From Pseudogymnoascus destructans (taxonomy: Eukaryota; Ascomycota; Leotiomycetes; Thelebolales; Thelebolaceae), in the NCBI RefSeq assembly GCF_001641265.1, contig NW_020167534.1, positions 930,001-994,000 on the forward strand: a DNA stretch of 64,000 nt. The letters run 5' to 3'. Each line of letters starts with the position of its first letter. Position 1 is the stretch's first letter. The notes under the pieces were generated by a model. That model did no database searches. It was not told the DNA's origin and saw only the letters and a list, made by a program, of their open reading frames with translations. Below are positions 1 to 10,094 of this stretch, piece by piece. A program made the translations under genes and the position numbers.

Positions 1-960
1 CCTACTTGGATAATATCATTCCTTCAGTACGATGGAAATTCTGCAAATGGGCACTATCCGAACTTGAAGCTGGATCAATTTTAATTTTCTCAGACGAATC
101 ATATATCAATCCACATAAGAAACGACGGATAACAGTTCACGGGGTCAAACAGCAGAGAGCATGGCAATTCAACAGAATAATCTTTATTTCAAGTTATGTT
201 TTGGGGAACAATGAGTTCAGAAACCTCTATCTTACACCCTTCTCGTTCATGAATTCCTGAAAGTATAGAAGAGAAGCAGATACATGTGCAGAAACTACGA
301 GAGATAAATGCATATTGGAAATCAAAAGCAGAGAATGAACTTGTTAGAGCAACAACAGTTGGAACTCTTGAGTACGGATATATGGAAACTCTAAATGCAG
401 ATATTCGGAATGGCAAAAGCAAATGGAAAAAGGCACAAGTTGCTTCACAAGAGTTTGGAGATATAGAGACATGGAGTAGAGGACGGCAATCAGAAGGGCA
501 AGAAGTTTCAAAGGGCAGGATTGATTGGTTTCTATATCGAGAGATGGTTCTTATTCCTCTTCTCTTCCCCTACTTTCGAAAAGTAAAGGCTTTACATCCT
601 ACAAAACGAGTATGGTTTGTGGATGATAATGTAAGTCTTCATTTGAAGGCTCACCGATTTGTAAGATTATATGAAGAAGGAGGGAATCTATAGAGTGTAA
701 TTTTGGCCTCCAAACTCTCCCAATTTGCACCCTATTGAAAATGCCTTTGATTATCTCAAGGATCAGGTTGACGGCTATACACCATTAAACGGAGGGAAGT
801 TTGAGAGAGCTCATGCACGGGTATTTCTTGAGGAAGAATGGGGGAAAAAAATGGATGGGAAATCTACACAATTATGTGCTTCGTTTAAGGACAAGTTGGA
901 GCGGTGTATTGCAGTCAATGGGGGGAACAACTTTCGTTGGGTAGATCAATAGTACGAGTA
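1..960 (+). pseudogene. Decayed Tc1/mariner-type DDE transposase
   Basis: Three reading-frame pieces (6-260, 286-693, about 704-952) together carry the catalytic core of a Tc1/mariner-like transposase. FSDESYI near 90-110 supplies the first acidic residue, VWFVDDN near 610-630 the second, and WPPNSPNLHPIENAF (704-748) the third, followed by the usual YLK tail. The pieces lie in different frames with stops at about 258, 691 and 698, and splicing does not join them cleanly, so I read it as a dead copy. The 5' end lies outside the window. Such enzymes cut and paste their own element at TA sites. A single-ORF gene with introns is possible but less likely. Confidence 0.8.
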
Positions 961-1500
961 GAGTATGTACTGTACATGCATTTTCTCCAAGTACTTACAC
1001 GCCCCACTTATTACACACAGACCCTGTGGAAACTTTTGGGCCGCACGAGTACTTGGAGGAATGCCGACGCGAAGACGGTATCGTGAGGGAGCCTCACGGC
1101 ATTTGCAGAGAGCCAGCATGAGTTCGGCGACCTGAATGCGACGCTTGACAGCATTCTGCGGTGTGATATCTGTGGCGCGAGCGCAGATAAGATCGACTAG
1201 CTGCGTCCTCTGTGGGATCTGATGCTCAACCACTGGCTCGATGTACTCTTCATCGTGCTGTCCATTGTTATGCCTCTCAATGTCTTCTGTTGGGCGGCGG
1301 CGGAAATACTCATCCCGGAATTCCTGAGAGATGATGTTTCGACGCTTAGTCCTAGCACTACCGATCGCACCAGTAAGTCGTCGAACTTCTGCCTCGATGC
1401 TCGTTCCCTGAATCCTGTACGCCCCAGCTTTCAGTTGCTCTCGCTCCTGCTCAAGTGCAGTGATAACAGGATCGGGGGGGAGCGCAGCTAGGTACTCGTG
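946..1500 (-). pseudogene. DUF3435-family (FluG-domain / tyrosine-recombinase-like) fragment
   Basis: On the minus strand an open frame runs without stops from about 1500 down to 946, much longer than its only ATG-started part (1233-946). The sequence includes EYFRRRPTEDIERH, EYIEPVVEHQIPQRTQL and AELMLALCKCRE, a pattern I recognise from the C-terminal part of fungal DUF3435 proteins. That domain family also contains the Starship captain recombinases. The upstream catalytic half is absent: the frame meets ankyrin-coding DNA on the other strand at about 1500. The 3' end runs into the tail of the Tc1 relic. It is therefore a truncated relic. Family assignment is from memory of the motif, not a search. 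Confidence 0.6.
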
Positions 1501-2255
1501 GGACGAGGCAGAACGACAATGGGCCCTCCACGAGGCCCTTAGTTGTGCAGCCGGTCGCGGTCATCTAGCAGTTGTCGAGCTCTTGTGTCAGCATGTAGAC
1601 GTCTCTAAACCCTGTATGACGGGGACTCCGTTCACTATGAGCGCGTCTATAGGAGAGTCAACAGAAGTTATGCAGATGCTGCTTAGGCTTGGGGCGGGGC
1701 TGGATCCTTCCGCACTCTATAACGCTGCTGATCAAGGCCATCTGGCCCTTGTCCTAGACATTCTGTCTAGGCGTCCAATGGATATCTTCTATCCAGATTC
1801 TGAGGGTCGGACACCATTACACCACGCGGCAAAGAAGGGACACGCAGACATCATACAGGCGCTACTCATCACGGTGCCGACCATGAAGTAGTAGAGGTAT
1901 TATAGGATACACTGCTCTAGACCTGGCTATCTCCTATCGCCATAAAAATGTCATCAAAATCCTTGGTGACATGCCGATATCAGCACCACCACCCACTGAT
2001 GACGAATCATACGCATCTGATGAAGAGGATAAAGATTCGGAGGAGATCAAAACTGTATCACACAAGAGCTCTACTATCAAGGCCGAGGAAGAAGAACCCT
2101 GTGGTTTTGGAATTGAGACTAGTCTCGCACGAATGAAGTTTAAGTCAATTGCTTGGGCAATTTCAGCTAAGTTAAAAGTAGATAAAACGGCAAGGGCCGA
2201 AATTCATTCCATGGACCAACTCCACCAAGTCTTCTCTCGCAGCAGCTGCCGCTGA
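1500..2255 (+). pseudogene. Ankyrin-repeat protein fragment, frameshifted
   Basis: The frame from about 1500 to 1891 encodes ankyrin repeats, visible as CAAGRGHLAVVELL, NAADQGHLALVLDIL and GRTPLHHAAKKGHADIIQAL. It stops at 1889-1891. A fourth repeat (GYTALDLAISYRHKNVIKIL) resumes in another frame from about 1910 and runs into an acidic, low-complexity tail ending at 2255. No start codon of good context precedes it, because the left edge is the junction with the DUF3435 relic. Fungal ankyrin arrays commonly form the C-terminus of NACHT/STAND or HET-type proteins; no such N-terminal domain is visible here. Likely a broken 3' end of a larger gene. Confidence 0.65.
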
Positions 2256-2314
2256 ATTGAATGCTACTGAATATACCAGAAATTACTTGCGTATATTCTT
2301 ATCACCAGAATGTA

Positions 2315-4327
2315 CTAGAGTCCATCGACATGAGCATGAGAATGGAGACCAACTGACGGGACAGGACAGAACTCGTAGCTGAGACAGTTGGTCGCCAGGA
2401 TACACTGGCCGTTTTCGGCAATCTGGCCAGGGGGACAACGAGGTGCATTGATACAGCGATGGTCAACCAGGCTGAAAGTCCATCCATCTGGACATTCGGG
2501 GTCCTGGTTATAAACGCAGCGCCTGTTTTGGTAGTTGAAACCAGGAGGACAGGTAGGATTCTCCGTCGAAACACAGCGGTCGTCGATAAAAACAGTGGCC
2601 TCTGGGCATCGTGGCTTGTCGCCAACACATGCATCCCCCTTCCGGGTTGAGCCCTCTGGGCATTCTGGGTCAACTTCCGAAACACACTCGCTACCACTCA
2701 CGGTGTAGCCAGGAGGGCAGGGATTAGTCTCGGTTGTAACACAATTGCCCGCTCTCCACACGTAGCCAGGAGGACAGAGAGGATTGTCATTCGAGATGCA
2801 GTGGTTGCTGACAAGCTGGGTGTTGTCTGGGCATGTGGGGATGTCCCCACTGACACAATCTTCGCCGTTGAACGTAGCTCCATTTGGACACTCAACAGGG
2901 ATGTCAGTGACGCACCTGCCTTCACTTAGTCGACTGCCTTCAGGGCATACGGGAAATTCCATGTCAAAGATGCACTGGTGACCGTCAAAGGCGGTGTGAG
3001 GGGGACACTTGGGGTTCACACCCGTCACACACTGTGATCCATCCCAAGTCGAGTTCTCAGGACATTCCACGTGTTCATCGACGACACAATTGAATCCATC
3101 CCATGTTGACCCAGGTGGACAGCCAGGGGTTTCGCTGCTGATACACATTCCGCTCTCCATGACTGTTCCTACTGGGCATTCCACATGCTCTGTGGCCACA
3201 CACTCGCCGTCGATCAAGTCCAGGAAGGCGTCGCATTTCGGATCCTCGCGCCACACACAGACGTTGCCCTCTGGAGCAAAGCCTGGTGGGCATGGAACAG
3301 GCACCCGGTGGACACAGCGATGGTCCTCAAATGACAGGCCAGGCGAACACTCAGGCTCCCTCGTACCCGGTCTCTTGCAGCGACCATTCTCCAAAATGGT
3401 TCCTTCAGGACACTGCCCATTGTCTGGCTCCAGGAAACACATTTGACTATCCCAGCCCATGTTGGGAGGGCAGCAGAAGGCGTTACCCGAGAGCCGGTCA
3501 ACAGCCAGTTGGCTCCCATCAGAGCATGTGGCGTCTTCACTTGTAGTGCAGAAGTTATTGACCGGCCGGCTGCCATCAGTACAAAGAGCAGGACTTGAAG
3601 AGATACAACGACCGGTCGTTTTGTTTAGGACCGTTTCCTCAGGGCAGGACGGTTCCTCCTCGGAGATGCAGCGCCGCCCTTTGCAGATAGTACCAGGGGG
3701 GCATGTCAGGCCCGCAATGGAGACGCACTTGTGAACGGTCTTATCAAACGTCGTGAGTTTGGCGCAGTAGGGGTCCTCCTCGCTGATACACACCGAGTGA
3801 GATAGAACTGCACCTGGGGGACACTGCGGGCTTTCAGAATGGATACAAGTCTGACCATTGAAATAGCCATCATCCAAGCACGAAGGCGTTAGATCAGACA
3901 CGCAAACACTGCCGCTGGGTTGGAAGTCCGTCGGACAGCGCGGCCCTTGAGCGCTAACGCATACTGCCCGGTTCAAGACATACGGGTCGGGACAGAATGG
4001 TTCATGATTGGTAACGCATGTGTTGCCATTCCAATGGCTTTCGCCGTGGCACATGGGATCTTGCAGCGAGAGACAGTAATCGTCACGCCGAACAGTGCCT
4101 TCGTGACACTGCGGGATGCCGAGAGCACAGCTGTGTCCATCAAAACTCGTACCTTCGGGACAACATTTGACCTGACCCGACACTGGGTCGTGTGAGGGAA
4201 CGATATCGTTGAGAGTGAAACGGCGAAACTCGCCCAAGAGCCGTTGCTCCGGTGTACTTGCAACGTTCTGGATAGCGGATAGCAGGACAGTCCACATAAG
4301 AGCGCCCTTAAACTTGGGCATGGTCAT
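2315..4327 (-). CDS. Secreted Cys-ladder protein, about thirty 19-residue repeats
   Basis: A single 670-codon open frame. The first 25 residues form a signal peptide (MPKFKGALMWTVLLSAIQNVAS follows an upstream in-frame ATG, so the start may be 4327 or 4321). From about residue 50 to the end the protein is a tandem array of roughly 30 units of about 19 residues, each of the form CPxG-x(6-8)-C-x(6-8), for example CPPGSTWDGFNCVVDEHVE. The cysteine spacing is rigid while the other residues vary widely, so the array is old and under selection. The motif resembles the short Cys repeats of apicomplexan oocyst-wall (COWP-like) proteins. I infer an extracellular, disulfide-braced wall or surface protein. 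No catalytic domain or GPI signal is visible. A TATA box lies 84-92 bases upstream. Confidence 0.75.
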   Translation of the reverse strand: MTMPKFKGALMWTVLLSAIQNVASTPEQRLLGEFRRFTLNDIVPSHDPVSGQVKCCPEGTSFDGHSCALGIPQCHEGTVRRDDYCLSLQDPMCHGESHWNGNTCVTNHEPFCPDPYVLNRAVCVSAQGPRCPTDFQPSGSVCVSDLTPSCLDDGYFNGQTCIHSESPQCPPGAVLSHSVCISEEDPYCAKLTTFDKTVHKCVSIAGLTCPPGTICKGRRCISEEEPSCPEETVLNKTTGRCISSSPALCTDGSRPVNNFCTTSEDATCSDGSQLAVDRLSGNAFCCPPNMGWDSQMCFLEPDNGQCPEGTILENGRCKRPGTREPECSPGLSFEDHRCVHRVPVPCPPGFAPEGNVCVWREDPKCDAFLDLIDGECVATEHVECPVGTVMESGMCISSETPGCPPGSTWDGFNCVVDEHVECPENSTWDGSQCVTGVNPKCPPHTAFDGHQCIFDMEFPVCPEGSRLSEGRCVTDIPVECPNGATFNGEDCVSGDIPTCPDNTQLVSNHCISNDNPLCPPGYVWRAGNCVTTETNPCPPGYTVSGSECVSEVDPECPEGSTRKGDACVGDKPRCPEATVFIDDRCVSTENPTCPPGFNYQNRRCVYNQDPECPDGWTFSLVDHRCINAPRCPPGQIAENGQCILATNCLSYEFCPVPSVGLHSHAHVDGL

Positions 4328-4410
4328 CGATGATGGCCCCGATGGTGAAGAGAAATTAAATGGGTAGTATCGACTTGAAGAGATGATGAGTATTCAATGA
4401 AATGACCGAG

Positions 4411-4419
4411 GTTTATATA
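4411..4419 (-). promoter_or_regulatory. TATA box of the Cys-ladder gene
   Basis: On the minus strand the sequence TATATAAAC lies 84-92 bases upstream of the ATG at 4327. It is followed by a pyrimidine-rich leader typical of well expressed, regulated fungal genes. Confidence 0.5.
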
Positions 4420-4540
4420 GGGCTTCTTCCTGCCTTGACCTGCCCCCTAGCTTGACCCTCCCATTCTCGTGTCCTGCAAGGTGAGTCGGGTAGTACGACA
4501 TGAAGGTCGAATAAAGCGCGGCAGGGCACCATTACTTCTT

Positions 4541-4800
4541 AACCCTTGATCCTAAGACAGACATCTTTTTTGGTAGGCTATACCCGTATTGTCTCAGTTC
4601 AGCTTGTTCCATACTATTTCGCATACTTGTGAACCCTGATCTTAAGACTTATTTTTGGCGGGCTATATCCGCATTGTCTTGCTTCAGCTCGTCAAATATT
4701 ATTTTGCGTATTCTTTATACGGAAAACGGGCAAGATCTCAATTTTTTGGTGGACGCGATCTTATTGTCTCATTTTAGCCGTCACTTTCGTATTTATTACA
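4541..4800. repeat. Three degenerate 91-bp tandem units
   Basis: Units begin at 4541, 4632 and about 4723. The first two share, in order, AACCCTGATC-like, TTTTGG(T/C)(A/G)GGCTATA, CGCATTGTCTTG-like and TTTCGCATA-like blocks. The third is weaker but keeps TTTTTTGG, TTATTGTCTCA and the TTTCGTAT block. Differences are mostly transitions. Confidence 0.6.
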
Positions 4801-4866
4801 GAAACGGGGTAGTCAGGGTTATGTACTCTAACGATTGGTGGTAGGGGCTTCTTGAGTAACTCAACA

Positions 4867-4902
4867 ATCGGCACATATATGAGGCTGCATATATGTGCCG
4901 AT
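4867..4902. repeat. Perfect 15-bp inverted repeat with 6-base loop
   Basis: Left arm ATCGGCACATATATG (4867-4881), loop AGGCTG, right arm CATATATGTGCCGAT (4888-4902). Pairing is perfect over 15 bases. It could be a dimeric protein site, a hairpin or the centre of a small palindromic element. Confidence 0.75.
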
Positions 4903-5888
4903 CAGTCAAGACCCTTTAGGGTGGTCCATGGCAAATCAGTCAACTCAGGAGACACGGTTGAGATCGATCTATGACGTGGTCCACCAGAATTTCGTCGACA
5001 AAACTTATGACCAAACTCGCAAGACACGATGCGACCCTTCTCATCAAACTATAGGACTTTTGTAGTTTGTGATTGAGGTGCAGAGGTCAAAGAGAGACAG
5101 GGAGACATTGTAACGGATGCGTGTAACAAGCAACCCTCTCCTTAACTAGAAAAAATCGACTAATGTGGTTACGTTGCAGTGTGATGAGTTCCCGTAGCCC
5201 ATCTCACTTATTGGAAAGTTTGCTCCCCGGCATAGAGACAGATGAGTTGTTCGCGGCGTCTTTCATGGCGTGTTTTGCGGCGTTTAACTACAAATTCAGA
5301 ATGATTGTCCTCACAAATACGAATCAGGACCGCTGAGACCGTTGCAAGCAACTTCCCTACTGGGCGATTCCTAGATCTGCATGGCATTTCCTGTGTATTC
5401 GAGGTGAGATGCACTTCGGTCTCTCCTTCAAACGAATCTGGATTCTGAATTTTTCCGATTACTGGTCGACACCGTGTCATTATGCCAGCTGCCATTGTCG
5501 TATTTAACTAAAAGAGTGTGATAGCTTCAGCATCCCCTACATGCCAATGTTACATAGCGGCCAATACGAAATGGCATGGGATCAATAGGAGTCTAAGAGT
5601 AAAGTCCCGATGTCCATGTCCGCTAATAGGTATAGCTCGAAAGAAAGCTAGCTTTCGGTTGAGTAAAGGTGATCATCTGCAAAGATAGGTTTTGCACATT
5701 TCATGGATCATCCTCTCGATCTTTGTCCTTCAATGCCTCCACCCCAGAAAAATGTTTGTCACACCACCAGCACAATTGCTGCCTATAAAATTCATGTTCC
5801 CCCCCTTAATTTCTTTTGAATATTGGTACGCTTCAGTCCCTGGTTTCCGATATTTTATCCCTTACTCTCTCGTAGCCTTACAATCGCT

Positions 5889-6982
5889 ATGAAGTCTCTT
5901 GCCCTCCATTCGTTCGTTGCTCTTTTATCAGCTCTATCAGCAGCGGCGATCGAGCTGCAACCTCTACCAACAGAATTGAGTGAGGTTTGTCCGTCTCTCA
6001 ATGGCCAAAGAGGCTTCCTCGATGACGGATCTGTGGTCGAGATACATTGCGGCACATTTTGGAACCCCTTCGACGGATCCGCCGTCTCAAACGTCGCCAA
6101 CGTTAAGGAGTGTGCCACCGCGTGCGCCCAACAAGATTCATGCAAAGGAAGTACGTGGAGCTCCCGATTGAGGAGGTGCTGGATAACCTCTGATGGGACC
6201 AGCGCTCTCCAACCCAATGATGCATATGTGTCCTTGAAAAAGCTGGACGAGCTCGCCACTATACCTATACCCACAAACTGCGCAGCTGAGATAGAAGCTT
6301 GCGAAAATGAGAGAGAAAGGTGCGTCGGGGAGAGAGAAGTTAGCTCTAATGGACAACGCGTCTGCGAAGCAACTGCATCAAGTCTACGGACCCAGATAGC
6401 AAGTCAACAGACCCAGACAGCAAGTCTACAGACCCAGATAGCAACCCTCCAGAGAGGAGAGTCTAGTATGTTTTCATGTGGCCCTCTTATCTTTCTTTTC
6501 TAATATGCGAGCAGATCGAAGTGCCATCTTGGGCAGGAGGCAGTATCATATTCATTATACACGTCGTACGTCCAACTATACTAGCTGCCATGAGTCCTAG
6601 CGTGCTAATCAAGAAACCCAGATGTTAGGGACGTGAAATCACCGAACAGAAGATTGGCTCATGTCCGGACACTTCATTTGTGTATTGAAGCGTGTGCTCT
6701 TGATTCTGCATGCAGACATGCATTCTATCATCCTCACTCGACGCAATGCTATTTAGATCCGGCGAGAATCACTGCCAACAATCTGTATACTCATGGCGCC
6801 ATCCATACTGTCATATTCTCGTCATGGTACGTACTACTATATAACTCTAATATTACGACTATGATCCGCTAATGGTTTTCAAGATGCACTGTTTTGTGAG
6901 AAACAGAAAGGTTTATAGTATTCGAGGCATATATCAGAGTATCGGGGGGACGACCTCCGTACAGCACTTCGTTTCTACGTAG
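5889..6982 (+). CDS. Secreted protein with two PAN/Apple-like modules and a coiled coil
   Basis: My model has four exons: 5889-6465, 6515-6565, 6622-6830 and 6884-6982 (311 residues). The introns are 48-56 bases, begin GTATG/GTACG/GTACT and carry CTAAT-type branch sites. The protein starts with a signal peptide (MKSLALHSFVALLSALSAAA). A first Cys-rich module (about 30-100; VKECATACAQQDSCKGSTW...CW) and a second in exon 3 (LHLCIEACALDSACRHAFY...QCYLDP) have the PAN/Apple pattern. Between them lies a Cys-poor coiled coil of repeated LQTQIA-like heptads encoded by a short imperfect repeat. PAN modules bind sugars or proteins outside the cell, so a wall or host-surface adhesin role is plausible. 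The last exon is the least certain: an alternative splice 4 bases earlier would end the protein at once. Confidence 0.65.
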
Positions 6983-8090
6983 CCTCAGCGAGATAGCTTA
7001 GCTCCGCAATTGACTTCAATTTTATCTTATAGCAATTCTATTTGCAGTTCTATTTTATTGCAGGGTTCCTTGACTGAGTGAGGTGAGAATAAGAGCTGCC
7101 GTGGCGCGAAAGGCGGGATGGCGCTACCGCTCGATCAGCTAGATCCGTTCGACCCTATCCTCAATTGTTACTCGGAGGCCATTTCCACGGTATGGCTCTC
7201 GCTTATTTAGCCAATGAGATACGGCCAATGAGATACGGCCAATGAGATACGGCGTTCATCTGAATGTGTAGCTGAGTGAACCCTTCACTTGCTAGCGCTT
7301 GTCCTCAGCTGTCTTGGATCAGCAGGCGCTACACTTGCTTGGTGGAGAGCTATCCTTCTTCTTGGAGGGATGAATACCGCATCATAATCCGATGTGCGTA
7401 GATTTGGCATGGGCCCTGATTCTCAGTGAATTGCACATCACATTTGTGTTCCTCCGTGCGCATGTGCCCTTTTGTCTTAGCTTCACAAATAATTCGAAGA
7501 TCTCAGTCGTCCAAACCAGTCCGACCACTACCGCGATTCACGACTCAGACATTTTACCCACCGTGGGTTGCGATCAATCGCAAGCCAGCTGAGACATGTC
7601 TAGCTTAACCTGCCATTCTAACAAAATAGGCAATACCCCTCCGGATCGCCCTCCCGATTGTGACCAGCCGCCTCTGGTGCGGAAGAGTTAGGTGGCAGAA
7701 GCGATCATACTACAATAATCCGTGTCTCATTGTGTCATGTTTCACGATGTGAGGGACGTTAGTAACATCGCGTATCCCTTTTTTATGTAGCTAAAACTAT
7801 TATTAGGTCTTCCCTTAGAGACACTGACCTATAAAGAACACGGTTCGACTATAGCATATCCGCGTATCGAGCCGTTATTACCGAGACACCAGCTGGCCAT
7901 ATGGTGCCATGTCTCAAAAACGGCGCCCCGAGCTTGATGTCAGCCTTGAGAATCCAGGAGAGGTTCGAAATATAAATACTGTCTTTGACCTCTTGAATAT
8001 AAATCCCGAGAACCTATAAGCTACGTACCCTCTACCTTAGCTACCTGCCTTAGTCGACAATTTCACCTTGCACTTATACTCTGACACGAA
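6983..8090. other. Intergenic region with a short tandem repeat
   Basis: No convincing gene. A 14-bp unit CCAATGAGATACGG occurs three times in a row at 7211-7252, and CCAAT motifs of this type could bind the fungal CCAAT-binding complex. AT-rich sequence with stops in all frames leads up to the esterase relic. Small frames at 7392-7608 overlap one another and look like noise. Confidence 0.45.
7211..7252. repeat. 14-bp unit repeated three times (CCAAT-containing)
   Basis: Three perfect head-to-tail copies of CCAATGAGATACGG. It is too short to say more than that it offers three evenly phased CCAAT boxes, in an otherwise gene-free stretch. Confidence 0.7.
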
Positions 8091-9788
8091 ATGAAAGTCT
8101 TTAATGTGGCCTTCACGGTTGTCCATCTTCCAATAGCAGCTCTGGCCTTACAAACCCCGCTACAAGTCCCCCTTTCTACTGTGAAGGATTTCGTCAACAG
8201 GGTGACCGTCACTCTTTCCTTCGGCACGGTCATCGGATCCGTTTCTTCCATTGAGACCTTCAATGGGATTCCATACGCTGACCCTCCAGTCGGGCCACTG
8301 CGCCTTAGACCCCCACAAAGGCTCTCCCGGTCCTTGGGTGAATTCGACGCCACGGGCACTGCCGCATCGTGTCCGCGGATGCCCCTCTTCCCTGATGGAG
8401 CCCCTTCAATCCCGGAGGAGTTTCGTAACGCGCCTTTCTTAGAGGTTGAGGAGGGCAAGACCCAAGAGGACTGTTTGACTATCAGCGTACGACGAACCAA
8501 GGGTACCAAAGCGGAGGACAAACTTCCGGTACTCTTCGGGCTTTTTGGCTTTGGCTATGTGAATAGCGACTCGAAGAAGTACAATGAGGTTGTGGACAAA
8601 CTGCTTGCCTACGGTGCTCAAGCGCAGAAGCCGTTTATCTATGTCGCCGTTAACTATCGCGTTGCTGGGTTCGGTTTCTTAGGGGGCAAGGAGATCCTCG
8701 CAGATGGTGCCTCTAACCTTGGTCTTCTTGACCAGCGCATGGGCCTTGAGTGGGTTGCCGAGAACATCGAGTCTTTTGGCGGTGACCCAGAGAAAGTAAC
8801 CATCTGGGGCGAGTCGTCTGGATCTATCTCCGTCTTTAACCAGATGCTTCTATTTAACGGAAATGCTACGTTCAAGGGCAAGCACCTCTTTCAAGGTGCG
8901 ATCATGAATTCTGGTAGCATCATGTCGACCGACAGGGTAGATGGCCCTAAGGCTCAGCATATCTACGACAATGTGGTTGAGCGGGCTGGGTGCAAGGGCT
9001 AACCGGACACTTTAGAGTGTCTCCGTGAGTTGCCATACAATACCTTCCTCGACGCTTCCAATTCCGTGACTCGCATCATGTCATATAGCTCACCTGCCTT
9101 ATCATATCTACCTCGGCCTGATGGGGTGGTCCTTGCAGATAGTCCAGATAGACTTGCTAAGGACGGCTTGTATCACGCCGTTCCTATCATCATTGGCAGT
9201 CAGGAGGATGAGGGCACGGTCTTCTCCTTCAACCAAAGGAATATTTCGACAACGCTACATCTAAAGGATTACTTGGTCGACTATTTTGAGCAAGCTAGCT
9301 CCTCCGACATTGACCTTCTCCTAAAGTATTATCCAGATGATCAAAGATTGGGAAGTCCATTCAACACCGGCTTCAAAAACACATTATACAACCAATATAA
9401 GCGTCTAGCGGCTATACTCGGTGATATCACGTTCGCCCTTACTCGGCGTTTGGCCGCTGAGCTCATGACTGAGGCTAATCCTGAGGTTCCTGTGTGGTCA
9501 TATCTCGACTCGTCTAAGACTATCGTTCCTTACCTCGGCACATCTCACGGGACGGCTAGGTTTTTGGTATCCGAAAAACAACTTGGGGACTATTACTTGA
9601 ACTTTCTTTATAACAAAGACCCTAACGTAGACAGTCGCCTCAACTTCTGGCCCAAATGGGCTGGTAAGAAAAGGCCAATATTAAAAATACAGAGCGACAG
9701 TTTCTTTCCTCGTGTTATCATACATGATAACTTCCGGAGCGAGCAGTACGAGTATATCCGGGATAACACCGAGACATTCTCCTTCTAA
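8091..9788 (+). pseudogene. Type-B carboxylesterase/lipase broken by one stop codon
   Basis: The frame from ATG 8091 to 9788 encodes a complete carboxylesterase (alpha/beta hydrolase, esterase type B) of about 565 codons except for TAA at 9000-9002. A signal peptide opens it. The nucleophile serine sits in GESSGSIS (near residue 243), the acid in SQEDEGTVF and the histidine in GTSHGTARF, so the whole catalytic triad is present on both sides of the stop. The frame is conserved after the stop (PDTLECLRELPYNTF, a standard family segment). The lesion is compatible with a single CAA-to-TAA change, the RIP-type transition. It hydrolysed extracellular esters or lipids when intact. Either a recent pseudogene or a sequence error. 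Confidence 0.85.
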
Positions 9789-10094
9789 AATGGTGAAATA
9801 GATGCTTAGAAGACTGCGCTTACTGTTGCATGAAAGATGTTCAGGTCTAGGGCTATATTTTGGAGGTCTAGAGGGCGATACAAAGGTGTATTTCAAAGGG
9901 CTCTATGATAGCTATCATGCCTCCCCTACTACACTAGAAGCAAGCTGTTACGTTTTGCTACCAGCGTTGGTATAGGTTTAGAAACAATATGTTAGAAAGT
10001 ACTACAGTATACGAATAGTTGCTCTATTATCGAAATTCCCCTACAGGCGATGAAGCTACTAGGGCTGCTTTGCAATAGAACTAGACTTTGTAGG
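9789..10094. other. Spacer between esterase and zinc-finger relics
   Basis: About 300 AT-leaning bases with no frame that I can interpret. Confidence 0.4.

Larger units (their letters stand above)
4328..5888. other. Intergenic region between the Cys-ladder and PAN genes
   Basis: This 1.56-kb stretch is the divergent upstream region of two secreted-protein genes. It holds three degenerate copies of a 91-bp unit (4541-4800), a perfect 15-bp inverted repeat (4867-4902) and a 95-codon minus-strand frame (5208-5495) that I could not link to any family. Otherwise I see no gene. Confidence 0.5.

Noticed and set aside
2302..2697. Second minus-strand frame inside the Cys-ladder gene
   Set aside because: A shadow of the repeat array in another frame.
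5208..5495. 95-codon minus-strand ORF
   Set aside because: No recognisable domain, unclear promoter, in repetitive intergenic DNA; left as unassigned.
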